Shown: piece by piece, positions 13,679 through 22,750 of the stretch
How the letters are laid out: every line of letters begins with the position of its first letter
Numbering within the stretch: the stretch's first letter is position 1
Assembly: GCA_036571765.1 (NCBI GenBank)
Contig: BROE01000003.1
Span: forward strand, 6,200,570 to 6,264,569
DNA length: 64,000 nucleotides
Origin: Plecoglossus altivelis
Lineage: Eukaryota; Chordata; Actinopteri; Osmeriformes; Plecoglossidae
Direction of reading: 5' to 3'
Program-made: the position numbers and the translations under genes
The notes under the pieces: model-generated
Told to the model about the DNA's origin: nothing
The model's input: the letters and a program-made list of their open reading frames with translations, nothing else
Database searches by the model: none

Positions 13679-16600
13679 TGCTCAGAACCTGGCTGTGTTG
13701 CTACAATATGCATTCTGCTGACAGCTGGCAGTCTTCTTTTTTCTCTCTAGCCCGTCTCTCTTTCTCTTGGTCTCTCTTTCAGTTTGGCCTAGATATCTTC
13801 GCAGTATTCCTCAGACTGTGTTTTATGAACTGGACAAAGTTATTTTGTATGACTTGGTTTGACCATAGTTATACCTGTCTTCACTTTTGACCTCTGCTAT
13901 GCATATATACCTTGAGAGACAATATGACAATTTACTTTGCTGTTTCGTGCTCTGAAATAGTCAGTATACATGTCTTTGTGGGTGCAAAGTTTTTTTTAGG
14001 AAGATTAAGATGCAGCAATCTGGAACATCAGAGTCACATGGCTAACCTGGCAGTTACCCTTTTGGGCATGTGTGCTAGCTGTACAACACTGCCCCCTCTG
14101 GCCATCTGGAGGCATTACCCTTCTCTACACGCAACACAAACTTGAACCGAAGCATTTCGTTAATAATGATGGTGATGATGATGATGATATACATAAACAC
14201 ATGATCATTTCATCCTCCTGTCCTTGTAGTGCAATGCCACCTGTGGGGCAGGTGTGAGGAGCAGGGAGGTGATGTGTTCGGGGGCATTGGGTGGCCCAGT
14301 CCAGAACAGCCTGTGCATGGCTTCTTCCCAGCCCACCTCATTCCAGGCCTGCAGCAGAGACGCTTGTCAGTACATGTGGAGGACGGGAGAGTGGTCCCAG
14401 GTAAGACAGGGAGAGAAGGACCAGAGGCTGCACATCGAAAAGGATGAAATTCACATTAGCCTGATTGTCTGATGAAGACACAAGTGTTTGTGGATTGGGC
14501 TGTGTGTGTGACAGTGCTCTGCTAGCTGTGGTGTGGGCTACCAGCAGCGTATGGTCTCCTGCTCCGCAACGCTCCCCACCCATGCTAAGATACCATCCTA
14601 TGACACTCAGCCCAAGGCGAGCGCTCACTGCCCTGAGCCCCACCCCCCAGCCACCAGACAGTGTCTCCTCCGGGACTGCCCACAGGCTGCCTACTGGAAG
14701 GTTGGACAGTGGAGTAAGGTGTGTGTGTGTGTATGTGTTGTGTGTGTATGATTTTGTGTATGTTCCTGTAGGTGTATGTGAATGCCTTATTTCTATATAC
14801 TGTATGTGATTGCATGTGTTCATCCATCCTTGTGCACATGTGTATGCAGGATGTGTGTTATGACGTTCAGCAGATGTTCGAGTTACTAGCAGTGTCCTTT
14901 TGTGTGTACCAGTGTTCCCAGACGTGTGGTGCCGGGGTGATGGAGCGCAGGGTGGAGTGTCTGACCTCCAAAGGCCAACCGTCCAAACACTGTCGCCCAG
15001 CCGAGAGGCCCGAGACACAGGCCTCCTGCCGTGAACGAGAGTGTGAGTCCCAGCCGTCACAGCCCCTCCTGCGCAAACGCCTTCCATTCCACTCAATCCG
15101 CCCTATTCCCTCTGGTACTCTGCAATGAGTTGCAGAAGGCAGACTCATAACTGGTGTGCTTTAAAGCACACAGCTCCGGTTTTAAGTTCCTTGCCAATTT
15201 TGTCTGATCCATGTTGCGCTCGATGCCAGTAAGGAATGTGTACAGTAATAGTATTAAATTGGGTGCAGCGTATACAACTGCCAGCTCCATAGCTGATTGT
15301 GTTTACCAAGGGCCCACTTATTGCTTTATTTGAACACATCGGCTAGACCATTAACCTTTTCATAACACCTCACTCAGGGACTTTTTTTTCCTGAAACAAT
15401 AAACTGAGTAAGTATCCTTGCAGGCACGCTGAGAAGGCCTGTCAGTCTTACCTCTGACCCTGCAAGCTGAACCAGCTCAGTGCCAAGGTTTGCAGGTTCG
15501 TTCCCCACATTTGAGATGTTTAGACACGGGCCCAGAATTGTTCTGGGGTATCAAGCCACAGTCATGGTTGTGCCAAGTCAGGCACTGGTGAAATTAAATG
15601 GGTATGCTCACTCGACAGCCAGTTCAGCGGTCAATAATGAATGCTAATCAGCTCAACAGAAGATCTAGCCTCCTAGATCTTTGGAAACTAACGAGAGATA
15701 GCAAATAAAAAGAGATGTCCTCATTTTTGCGTGCTGTTTTCAACCGTGGATGGTTTTGTTTATGGCTGCGTCAACACTTATGTTGACTACACTCTGCAGT
15801 TATGCTTTCATGAACTGGGTCTTGTACAGCGTGAAATCTGCCATGGTCAATCATGTGGCCCCATTATAGGGTTTTAAAAAGCGCCTGGTTAGTTTAACCT
15901 AAAGGCATCCCGTTCACTTGATTTAAAGTCTGGCAGTTATACCATTCCTTTAAAGTCCCTAATACTGATGTTGTCCTCTCCTCTACCCCCAGGCCAGTTG
16001 TTTGCATCCTGCCATGACGTGCAGGTGAAACTGCGGGTCAGGATGGATGGAGAGTACTATCTCAAAGTCAGGTCAAGGATCCTGCAGGTGTGTATTCAAC
16101 GTCTGAATCCTGCGCACTCGCCCCATCTGCTCTGACACCTCACCAGCCTTGGCGTCATGGTCACACCTTATGACATGTTATTTCCTCCTAGATTTACTGT
16201 GCTGAAATGCAGACTGATTTCCCAAAGGAGTACGTGACCCTGCGCAGTGGTCAGACAGACAACTACTCTGAAGTCTATGGTCACAGGTGGGACACAACCC
16301 ACTGAATTACTATTGCACTGCTGATTTTTTATTTTCTGCTGTGACTTCTACAAACACTGTTTCATTGATGCTTTGGATAAAAGGGTGGTTGCACTCTTTG
16401 TCAGTGTCCTAATACCCGTAACCAGTAACTCTCAAATCTGTTTACCCATATAATGTGCTTTAAAGTAATAAAGTAATGAACTAATATGTGAGTAACATCC
16501 TTTTCTTTAAGGTTGCTGAATCCTTTTGAATGCCCGTTCAATGGTAGCAGGAGGTCGGACTGCCACTGTAGGAATGACTACTCTGCATCAGGATACACCC

Positions 16601-18893
16601 TCTTCCACAAAGTCCGTCTGGACATCTCTAGTCTGAGGATCATGAGTGAGTAATGACTGTGCCGTTGGCCAATAAGTCCTTTGCAAGAAGACCACACATC
16701 ATTGTTGTTTTGCCCCCCCCTGCCCCTCACCCCTGTGCCTCACCCCACTCCTCACCCCCATCCCTCACCCCCTCCTCTTGCCTGTCACCCTCTCCTCAGC
16801 CCTGAACCTCACCCCTCCTTTGGCCTGCAGCAATAGCAGTAAAACAAACGCTGTTGCAGTTGGAATTCAATTTTCACAGTCTTTCGCCTCACTCCCTTAG
16901 AATCAACATTAAGACCATTTACAAGACCTGGGTCACATCATGGGTTATAGAGTCAAACTATGCCACACTGGCAGACCTAAGTGCATGCACACATACACAC
17001 TCACTCTCAGTTATAAAAAGATAAAGACATTGCCTATGCCTTTTTCTATAGACCTACTCCCACAAACACGTACACTCTCACACTCCCGCACATAAAGACA
17101 TCTCCCGGCCATATTCCGTTGCTCATTACAAGAATCAGCCCCTCTCCTGTTGTGCATGTCTTCTATTAGCGAGCACATGTGGCATGGTCAGGATTAGTGG
17201 GAACTGTCTGTGGGGCTGGAGGGAGCCCTCCCCTCTACTGGACATATGCTGTCCTCTGTTCCCATCCCTTCCTCTGCCTGGTCATGGTTCTGGTCTCGGT
17301 GGTCTGGTTCTGGTCTTGGTCATTGTCATCATCCTAGTCCTGGATGTAGTTCTGGCCCTGGACCTCCATCTAGTCTGTTTTTGGTCCTACTCCTGTACAT
17401 GCCTCTACCATGGCCCTGGTCCTAGTCTTGGTTTTGGTCCCCAACTTGGTCTGATTCTGGCCCTGGTTCTGACAGCATATGTTCCCATTATACTGGGTCC
17501 AGCCTCTGCATGGTACTCATTTGGATTTGGGGCGGCTTGACAAGAAAGAGAAGAAAGAACAGGGAATAATGAGTTCAAGATGAAGGGAAGATTATGAAGC
17601 AGCGCGGCTATTGCGTGTGTTGCATTTCTCATGAACTTTGCCGCCATGCCGGATGGAAGGAAGAAGGGTGGGAAGAAGAGATGGAGGAGCGACAGAACGA
17701 GAAGTATGATTAGTGGCTGTAATGCGTGACAAATCTGGAGACCACAGATTAGCTAGAGTCACAATTGGTGAACTGGAGTTTCCTAACGTGCAAAATAGCT
17801 AGTTGTTTATAGAATGTAGATTTTTGTGTTTCATTCATGTCTAACGCGAGAAACCATGCCTGTGTGCTATGAGCATTCTGCCTTTGTGCTGCCTCTGTCT
17901 ACGTGGTTACCTTACAATGTAACATGTAAAGACAGACAGTTACTGGACAAACGACCATTAGAACTAGACACTGCTGATCCTTCTTCCTGAGCTATACTTT
18001 CTACATGCATTATTTGGATGTTGCTTTAAATCAAAGTGGAAATGGAAAGTGAAGCGTGTGCGTTGGTGTTCCAGTCACAGACCTTCAGTTCTCCCAGACT
18101 CTAGTTGGACGGCCTGTGCCCTTTGCGACAGCAGGAGACTGCTACAGTGCAGCCAAGTGTCCTCAGGTAAGTCCCACACTGAAACCCTAAGTCATATGTC
18201 TGACGCAAGCCCAAAAGCCCCTCTAGAATTTTCGCCTGTAGCGATTTGAACCCTTGTGCTCTCCACATTCTGCGACGTCCCCTAAAAAAGGCCCCACATT
18301 CAACCCTAAAATAAAGCAGGTTACTTACATGTTTACCCTTTAACCTGTTGGGTTATGAATCAGAAAGATTTTAAAGCACATGCAATCTATGTCTCAATGT
18401 CGGTGTGCATGAGTGTGCGTTAAACATAGTGGAGGGTCATTGTGTTCCCCAAAGAGAACACAAGGGTCAAGAGATATTTGCTGTCTGTGATTGACACCAT
18501 AGTGAGCGTCTAGGTTGATCAAGTGTAATGGATGTGGTTCATCAACAGGGCCAGTTCAGTATCAACCTCATGGGAACGGGTCTGAAGGTGGCCGAGTCGA
18601 CTAAATGGACGTCCCAAGGCAACTATGTATCAGTCAAAGTCCACAGATCAGAGGTGAGGTTGGCAGTGATCTTCACCACTCTGCTCAGCCTATATATAAC
18701 AGTACATTTGTGAATTCTTAAAAACGCAAATGAGCTATATATATTTATATAGCTCATATATATATTTTATGATAATGCATATGTTGATTTATTCCATTTG
18801 GCATATTTCCATCTGATTGACAGGAGAAATTTGTGCTCGCGCAAAGACCATGCTATCTATGGAATGTTAGAACCCACTCCATTCCTCACTATT

Positions 18894-18954
<61 letters not shown>

Positions 18955-19044
18955 GATGGTGCTAGAATCTACGGACGCTGTGGTGGATTCTGTGGGAAGT
19001 GCATTCCGCATTCTCACAATGGACTTCTGGTCCAGGTCCTGTAA
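10082..19044 (+). CDS. adamts9: ADAMTS9-like metalloprotease, 3' part (11 exons, TSRs plus GON domain)
   Basis: This is the C-terminal part of a secreted zinc metalloprotease of the ADAMTS family. Exons are 10082-10249, 12706-12879, 14230-14400, 14515-14718, 14913-15042, 15993-16087, 16192-16286, 16512-16645, 18075-18166, 18549-18653 and 18955-19044 including the stop. All introns are GT-AG and all phases join without a break, giving 485 residues. Five C-x-x-[S/T]-C-G motifs mark five thrombospondin type-1 repeats. They are followed by a GON domain with ten cysteines and the segment CGGFCGKC near the end. Among vertebrate ADAMTS proteins only ADAMTS9 and ADAMTS20 have GON. The wording of this GON (for example KEYVTL, PVPFATAGDCYSAAKCPQG) resembles ADAMTS9 as I know it, but no alignment was run and ADAMTS20 is the alternative. 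Known family roles are cleavage of versican and other matrix proteins at the cell surface and in the matrix. The protease domain lies outside the window. Confidence 0.93.
10368..10437 (+). repeat. Two-copy 35-bp tandem repeat
   Basis: The segment beginning ACACCTGTCCAATCACCAAT at 10368 recurs with few differences from 10403, a period of 35 bases. It lies about 120 bases after the donor of the first exon in the window. No function is apparent. Confidence 0.85.
10977..11019 (+). repeat. Poly-G run
   Basis: Forty-three positions, all G except a single C at 10999, directly following a TGTGTG stretch. Runs this long could form G-quadruplexes and are also poorly resolved by sequencing, so the length should not be trusted. 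Confidence 0.9.
11179..11232 (+). repeat. Polypurine (GGGA-rich) tract
   Basis: Near-pure G/A sequence built from GGGA and GGAGA units. Such mirror-like purine tracts can adopt triplex structure; no further role is visible. Confidence 0.8.
11780..12015 (+). repeat. Degenerate G-rich minisatellite
   Basis: About 235 bases built from diverged units resembling GTGAGGAGG, GGTGGGTGAGG and GGGTTGGG, with almost no C on the plus strand. The strong strand asymmetry and repeated G3-4 blocks make quadruplex formation in the pre-mRNA possible. The 102-codon minus-strand open frame across it, rich in Pro and His, is a by-product of the repeat. Confidence 0.75.
12644..12702 (+). repeat. (GT)n microsatellite forming the 3' splice-site tract
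   Basis: About 29 GT units run without interruption from 12644 to the CAG acceptor at 12703-12705. They occupy the place of the polypyrimidine tract for the exon at 12706. The nearest plausible branch-point sequence (CTCTGAC, about 12637-12643) lies in front of the repeat, some 60 bases from the AG. Confidence 0.95.
12706..12879 (+). CDS. adamts9: ADAMTS exon: TSR behind a TG-repeat acceptor
   Basis: A 174-base exon, phase 0 at both ends, with a strong donor (GTAAGT). The 58 residues start with CSATCGVG (O-fucosylation motif CSATCG), carry the remaining TSR cysteines and end with the next TSR's tryptophan segment WVAGEWQD. The reading frame is intact. Because both ends are phase 0, skipping this exon would remove one TSR unit without a frameshift. 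Confidence 0.95.
13275..13358 (+). repeat. Polypurine tract
   Basis: Roughly 84 bases of almost only A and G (GGGA, GGAA and GAGA units) with one or two interruptions, inside an intron. Confidence 0.8.
13644..13678 (+). repeat. (AC)n microsatellite
   Basis: About 13 uninterrupted AC units followed by an imperfect CGCACACA end, in the intron before the exon at 14230. Confidence 0.9.
14230..14400 (+). CDS. adamts9: ADAMTS exon: TSR with overlapping glycosylation motifs
   Basis: A 171-base exon, phase 0 at both ends, acceptor CCTTGTAG and donor GTAAGA. The 57 residues start CNATCGAG and end with the next tryptophan segment WRTGEWSQ. CNATCG is both the TSR O-fucosylation motif (T as acceptor) and an N-glycosylation sequon, NAT, sharing the same threonine. 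The TSR cysteine pattern is otherwise normal. Confidence 0.95.
14515..14718 (+). CDS. adamts9: ADAMTS exon: TSR with a longer central loop
   Basis: A 204-base exon, phase 0 at both ends, after a short 114-base intron. The 68 residues start CSASCGVG and end WKVGQWSK. The stretch between the third and fourth TSR cysteines is longer than in the neighbouring repeats, explaining the larger exon. The acceptor has a weak pyrimidine tract (TGTGTGTGACAG), and the donor GTGTGT runs straight into a GT-rich stretch, so several GT dinucleotides compete as donors. The AAG-GT choice is fixed by the phase of the next exon. Confidence 0.93.
14719..14912 (+). other. Short GT-rich intron
   Basis: A 194-base intron that begins GTGTGTGTGTGTATGTG and ends TTTTGTGTGTACCAG. 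Both ends are GT-rich, with only a short pyrimidine stretch (TCCTTTT) before the acceptor. Confidence 0.9.
14913..15042 (+). CDS. adamts9: ADAMTS exon: last TSR
   Basis: A 130-base exon from phase 0 to phase 1, donor GTGAGT. It encodes the final TSR starting CSQTCGAG (motif CSQTCG). The sixth TSR cysteine is split by the intron: T at 15042 and GC at 15993-15994. A reading without splicing stays open to a TGA at 15126-15128, so intron retention would add a short unrelated tail and lose the GON domain. Confidence 0.94.
15043..15992 (+). other. Intron between TSR and GON parts
   Basis: A 950-base intron with donor GTGAGT and acceptor TCTCCTCTACCCCCAG, the best pyrimidine tract in the gene. Near 15455-15515 there is a weak tRNA-like stretch (GCTCAGTG and GGTTCGTTCCC, resembling an RNA polymerase III B box), perhaps a SINE remnant. 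Otherwise nothing was recognised. Confidence 0.8.
15993..16087 (+). CDS. adamts9: ADAMTS exon: GON domain part 1
   Basis: A 95-base exon, entering in phase 1 and leaving in phase 0 (donor GTGTGT). It completes the last TSR cysteine and opens the GON domain with QLFASCHDVQVKLRV, followed by DGEYYLKV. GON is a C-terminal module named after the nematode gene gon-1 and found in ADAMTS9 and ADAMTS20. In published work the GON domain has been linked to transport from ER to Golgi. Confidence 0.93.
16192..16286 (+). CDS. adamts9: ADAMTS exon: GON domain part 2
   Basis: A 95-base exon, phase 0 to phase 2, acceptor TTATTTCCTCCTAG. It encodes IYCAEMQ, then KEYVTLRSGQTDNYSEVYGH. NYS is a possible N-glycosylation site. 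The donor is GTGGGA, weaker than most in the gene. Confidence 0.93.
16512..16645 (+). CDS. adamts9: ADAMTS exon: GON domain part 3
   Basis: A 134-base exon, phase 2 to phase 1, acceptor CCTTTTCTTTAAG and donor GTGAGT. It contains the cysteine cluster FECPFNGSRRSDCHCRNDYS, with an NGS sequon, followed by a strand-like segment ending SSLRIM. The cysteine spacing is typical of GON domains. Confidence 0.94.
16710..16815 (+). repeat. C-rich minisatellite (CCTCACCCC-like units)
   Basis: Repeated variants of CCTCACCCC and CCCCTCC over roughly 100 bases, starting from a run of eight C. Units are diverged and irregular. Confidence 0.75.
17285..17480 (+). repeat. Degenerate (TGGTCC/TTCTGG) hexamer minisatellite
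   Basis: About 195 bases dominated by diverged CTGGTTCTGGTC and CTGGTCCTGGTC units with gaps. The hexamer period keeps frames open on both strands, which explains the overlapping open frames here. Confidence 0.75.
18075..18166 (+). CDS. adamts9: ADAMTS exon: GON domain part 4
   Basis: A 92-base exon, phase 1 to phase 0, strong donor GTAAGT. It encodes ITDLQFSQTLVGRPVPFA, then TAGDCYSAAKCPQ. This is the part I find most like ADAMTS9. Two GON cysteines lie here. Confidence 0.94.
18549..18653 (+). CDS. adamts9: ADAMTS exon: GON domain part 5
   Basis: A 105-base exon, phase 0 at both ends, with no cysteine. It encodes GQFSINLMGTGLKVAEST, then KWTSQGNYVSVKVHRSE. The acceptor (GGTTCATCAACAG) has a poor pyrimidine tract and the donor is GTGAGG. 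The conserved protein sequence, joining in frame on both sides, decides the boundaries. Confidence 0.92.
18731..18756. repeat. Inverted repeat, 11-base arms
   Basis: TGAGCTATATA at 18731-18741 is repeated as its exact reverse complement at 18746-18756 with a four-base loop, inside the last intron. AT-rich palindromes of this kind could form a small hairpin in RNA or a cruciform in DNA. Confidence 0.85.
18898..18952 (+). repeat. (TG)n microsatellite forming the last exon's 3' splice-site tract
   Basis: About 27 uninterrupted TG units end directly at the TAG acceptor (AG at 18953-18954). A short pyrimidine stretch (ATTTTTCT) and a branch-like CCTCAC lie in front of the repeat, more than 55 bases from the AG. 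This is the second acceptor of this design in the gene. Confidence 0.95.
18955..19044 (+). CDS. adamts9: ADAMTS exon: end of GON domain and stop
   Basis: The last coding exon: 29 codons plus TAA at 19042-19044. It encodes DGARIYGRCGGFCGKC and a short tail ending LLVQVL. Its three cysteines complete the ten of the GON domain. The reading frame is intact despite the TG repeat touching its acceptor. Confidence 0.94.
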   Translation, partial: DGARIYGRCGGFCGKCIPHSHNGLLVQVL

Positions 19045-20635
19045 GAGCCTTACACCAACATCAAGGCAACAGGACTAACAATAACATCAAGAGTCCACAC
19101 AGCAGTACTTCCAAGAATCTTGTGTCCTTCATCTGTGAATGTACTGTAGGCCTCTCATCGTCCTATCACAGCTGTCCTTGTACTCTTGGCAGCTATAACA
19201 AAGGAACAGCTAGAAGATGCCGCGCGTTGTGGGCAGACCTGCTATCTCTGAAGACGAGCCAACTCCGTTTTGTCCGTCCTCGATGATGTTTGTAATGGTT
19301 ACCAAACACATCCCCGCATCAGGATTATGAAAAACAGACTCTGGCAGATCCTGTCAAGTATTTTTGCCAGTTTTACAGAAAGGGACACAATATTAAAGGT
19401 ATTAGACAAGGAAATCAACTGCACATTAAACTGTTCAATGCCATGGAGACAGACACTGTTCAGTCGAAGTTATATAATAGTAATCTGTGAAATTACAAAC
19501 ACCATTGCATTACATACAGGAAAGCCCTCTCTAATCCTAAATGAGACATGTCTCAGTGATTGAGAACATTTCACTAGTTCAGTTGGGGTTGAGACCCCTG
19601 CTGAATAAGCTACAGATGACATGATTGTTCGGGACATGGGTTCTAAACCCACGATATTAGGGAAAGAGATAGTTAGAAGCGTATATGTTGTTAGCATATA
19701 TGAGCTATCTGTGAATATGTTCCTACCTGCGTGCTTCGCGACCTGCCTTCTCTTAAAGGTCAACTTGGAAGTCGACATCCCTGAGCCCTCTGTTGCCCAA
19801 CTACTGAAAACTCTTGACACCCCAATGACTACAGACTGACATCATGCTGCTGCTCTGATCTCTCAGCAGCTTGTCAGGAGAAGCCTCATTCAACACCAAT
19901 AGTGGTTCTGATCTGCCAGAGGGGAAGCAATCATGTTATTTTGGTTTTGAAATCACAGTTGTTGCCGCCTATCCATTATTTTCTTTAACATAACAAGGTC
20001 AACTCATGTTCTCATCTCTGTTAAATTGTAGTCTGCTCTCTGGTGGAATCTCAATCCCCCTCTCCTCTGATAGATTGGTGAGGTCCCTGTAAGCCTGTCA
20101 AAACACCAAGAATCCTGTGAAACATTTCAGCATGTTGTAAGATATTGATGTTAATTACCGTATTTATTCCATAATGATCTGTAGATATGTTCAATGTTAA
20201 GCGATGACAAATACTACCAATGGTGAAGCCACTGTTTGAATTGCTGTGAAAGGTATGTGTTTATAGCATGTGTAACCACTAATCTGTATGAGGATCTTGG
20301 AATGGTGCTTTTGAATGACTGGAATTACCTCTGATCTGTAGAAGGAAAACACTGGCCAAGGATCAATATGTGACGATGTATTCAACCTAGATACTGGCAT
20401 CGGTTTCTAAACCAGGGGGCAGCTCCCGAGAGACTTTGTTTACCTGAAGAGGTTTGACATGCAAGTTTAGTGTACTGTAAATGAACCTTGCATGCAGCCC
20501 AAAAAGCCACCCTGAAGGAGTTCTATTTCTAAATGGACCTCATTATGACCACTAACTAGAAGATCTGGCAACTCTGACATTCTATCACTCTGATGTTAAG
20601 CTTTAACCAAAGTTTAAATGCAGATTAGATATTTT

Positions 20636-20670
20636 TACACACACACACACATATATATATATACATATAT
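20636..20670 (+). repeat. (AC)n(AT)n compound microsatellite
   Basis: Nine AC units followed by AT units and an imperfect ACATATAT end, in the putative 3' UTR. Confidence 0.85.
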
Positions 20671-21204
20671 CTCAGATAATGCAGCTACCGGTACTTTTAA
20701 TTTAAGCAATGAATGAAAACCCCTTTAAAAAAACGTAAATGAGCAGCTAGAAAACGTTTGGCTATCATTCTTGTTTGATAGGCAATTGTACTATGAGGTC
20801 TGTATCAGAAATGTTAAGAATACTTGATGCACTATGTGCTGCATAGAAAAAAAGTAAGCCTGTTTTCGATTTCTTTAAAAAAAAAATAACAGTTATGAGT
20901 TGTAACATATGTATTTGTTAATATTCCTACTTGAAGTGTATACTGTGTGTTGAATATCAAATGGGCTTTGATATTTAACAAAAAAAGGTGCTTGTTTTGC
21001 CATGTATTATCCAAAGATGCTAAGAATCATATTTACCTTATATGTACAGTATTTAGCCTGTGGAAATTGAATGGTTCTTGAGTTTTCACTAAATGTACCT
21101 ACAATGTAACATTGCTACCATTACTAACACTGTAAAATAAGAAATAATTATTAAAAATCTTGTTTTCAATACACGTATTCATAATCTTTAAAACCATTTA
21201 CGAC

Positions 21205-21210
21205 AATAAA
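21205..21210 (+). promoter_or_regulatory. adamts9: Candidate poly(A) signal (AATAAA)
   Basis: A canonical AATAAA about 2.16 kb after the stop codon. The downstream sequence is not clearly GT-rich, so an ATTAAA near 21151-21156, followed by CTTGTTTTC, is a reasonable alternative. Confidence 0.4.
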
Positions 21211-22750
21211 GAGAAAAAAACTGAACTTGTATAGCCAAGAAGTCTGATCTTACAAGCCTTCTGCAGTGTTGGAAAAGAAGGCAGTTTAATGTGGCGTGGT
21301 TTCATGTGTGCATGATTACCACATCTCCTGCGGCTCCACCACAGAGCAGACAGTTGGTTAATACTGAGTGGCAGGGGGTCAGACTGGACCCCTGTGTTCG
21401 CTGGCTTGTGTGGCCATGTGGATCCACTTACTGGTGCAGGTTGCATTTCCACAACATGATTTGAGTTCAGCTCTACTCAGCAACACATAAACACGAAACG
21501 TTTGAGCTCATTCCCTGCTAAAAGCAAAGTGTTGGACCCACAGCTTGAGCTGTAAGATCAATACATGACTCACAAAGTGTAGGTCAAATCATAGGATAAG
21601 GTCATTTTCAATAGTTTTGCCAAAGAGGATAATGATAGTTTTGGACTAATTATGTCGCATAGAAAGACATACAAGGGCCAAGTAATGATGGTGCAGCTCC
21701 TTTGGTGAGGTCAGCTGTTTATATATTGGCCACTTCTCCAAGGTTTGTTTCACAGTGATCGCTTAGTACAGTAAATGAATCCAGATACAATCATCCCAGA
21801 CGACTTGCTTTGATAGTGTGCCAGGCAGGATTAAAAAATGCCTATTACCCTGGTATCTACCGTAGCCTAATGATATGGAAGAAGTTTATGTCACAACAAA
21901 AAACATCCCCAAAGCGGTTTTCCAGTAAAGTCAAGCTGTGCTGGATGCCCAGACATTCATTCTTCTGCCTACTACGAAATCAGGTGGGTTTTCCATGGCG
22001 ATGCCAGACATTGCTAATAGCTGGGTTGGAATGCACAGCGTCACACTGAGGTTCCTCATAAATTACTCACTAATGATGAGGAATTGTCCAGACTAGACTA
22101 TTTAGTATTCTTTTCCACATCGAATACAAACATTTCAGTGCCATAGTTCAAAATGATCGAGGAGTAAATTGATGAAGCCCAATATTGAAGAACATGGCAT
22201 AGATACATTTCTTTTGATAAGCAATGTACAGTATACTGTACCTCCTTCATGAAAAGCGCCCCCAGAGTTAGATTAACACTGCCCTCTATTGGATTAACAG
22301 GTAATTACACATCTGTCCTGGAAGGCTGGGAGTGATAATTTTAATTCTCTTGATGTTTCAGATGTGACCAAATTGGGACATGTAGATTACTGATGTAGAG
22401 TGTTGACTAACTTTTAGTATAGGAAATTCGTATAAATCTACTCACAACAGTTCTGAGACAGACAATCCTGCTTTTTAAATAATATTACTTTCTGAATCCC
22501 ATCAGCTCTCCTAAATCTGTAAACATGTACTTTATACCATACAGAACATATTTGACATTTTACGAAACTCCTTAACATATAAACCTCCAGTTTTTAAGAT
22601 TTTGTGTACATCCACTTGAAGCCAGAAGATGGCGGTGTAGTATCAAATTAGGTTTTTGGGGGTTACTGTTGCTGTTGATCCTGGAAAATCTGAAGAGAAA
22701 CGTATTTTTAGTTGTTTTGTTCCACAAGTTCTCTCAAAGTATGTATCCAC

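Larger units (their letters stand above)
12880..14229 (+). other. Intron with purine tract and CA repeat
   Basis: A 1.35-kb intron, donor GTAAGT and acceptor TCCTTGTAG. It contains a CT-rich stretch after the donor (about 12915-12956), a GGGA/GGAA purine tract at about 13275-13358 and a CA microsatellite at 13644-13678. There is also a short GATGAT run near 14168. No exon was recognised within it. Confidence 0.85.
16646..18074 (+). other. Intron with C-rich and CTGGTC minisatellites
   Basis: A 1.43-kb intron, donor GTGAGT and acceptor GTGTTCCAG. Two simple repeat blocks lie inside (about 16710-16815 and 17285-17480). The 118-codon open frame at 17184-17540, rich in Val, Leu and Gly, comes from the second block and does not look like a gene. 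Confidence 0.85.
19045..21225 (+). other. adamts9: Probable 3' UTR of the ADAMTS gene
   Basis: AT-rich sequence after the stop codon with no coding exon. It contains an AC/AT microsatellite at about 20636-20670 and several ATTTA pentamers. The 3' end is uncertain; the best poly(A) signal I see is at 21205-21210. Open frames such as 19270-19563 and 19470-19820 on the minus strand show no recognisable protein. Confidence 0.6.

Noticed and set aside
14338..15096. 252-codon minus-strand open frame, the longest in the window
   Set aside because: It lies antisense to three ADAMTS TSR exons and the GT-rich introns between them. Codon structure of the plus-strand exons and the CA repeats on the minus strand account for the lack of stops.
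15455..15515. Possible tRNA gene with a B-box-like GGTTCGTTCCC
   Set aside because: No cloverleaf could be drawn with paired acceptor and anticodon stems. At best a SINE remnant.
19605..19665. tRNA-like stretch with GGGTTCTAAACCCA in the 3' UTR
   Set aside because: Only the T-arm-like part is present; no A box at the right distance.
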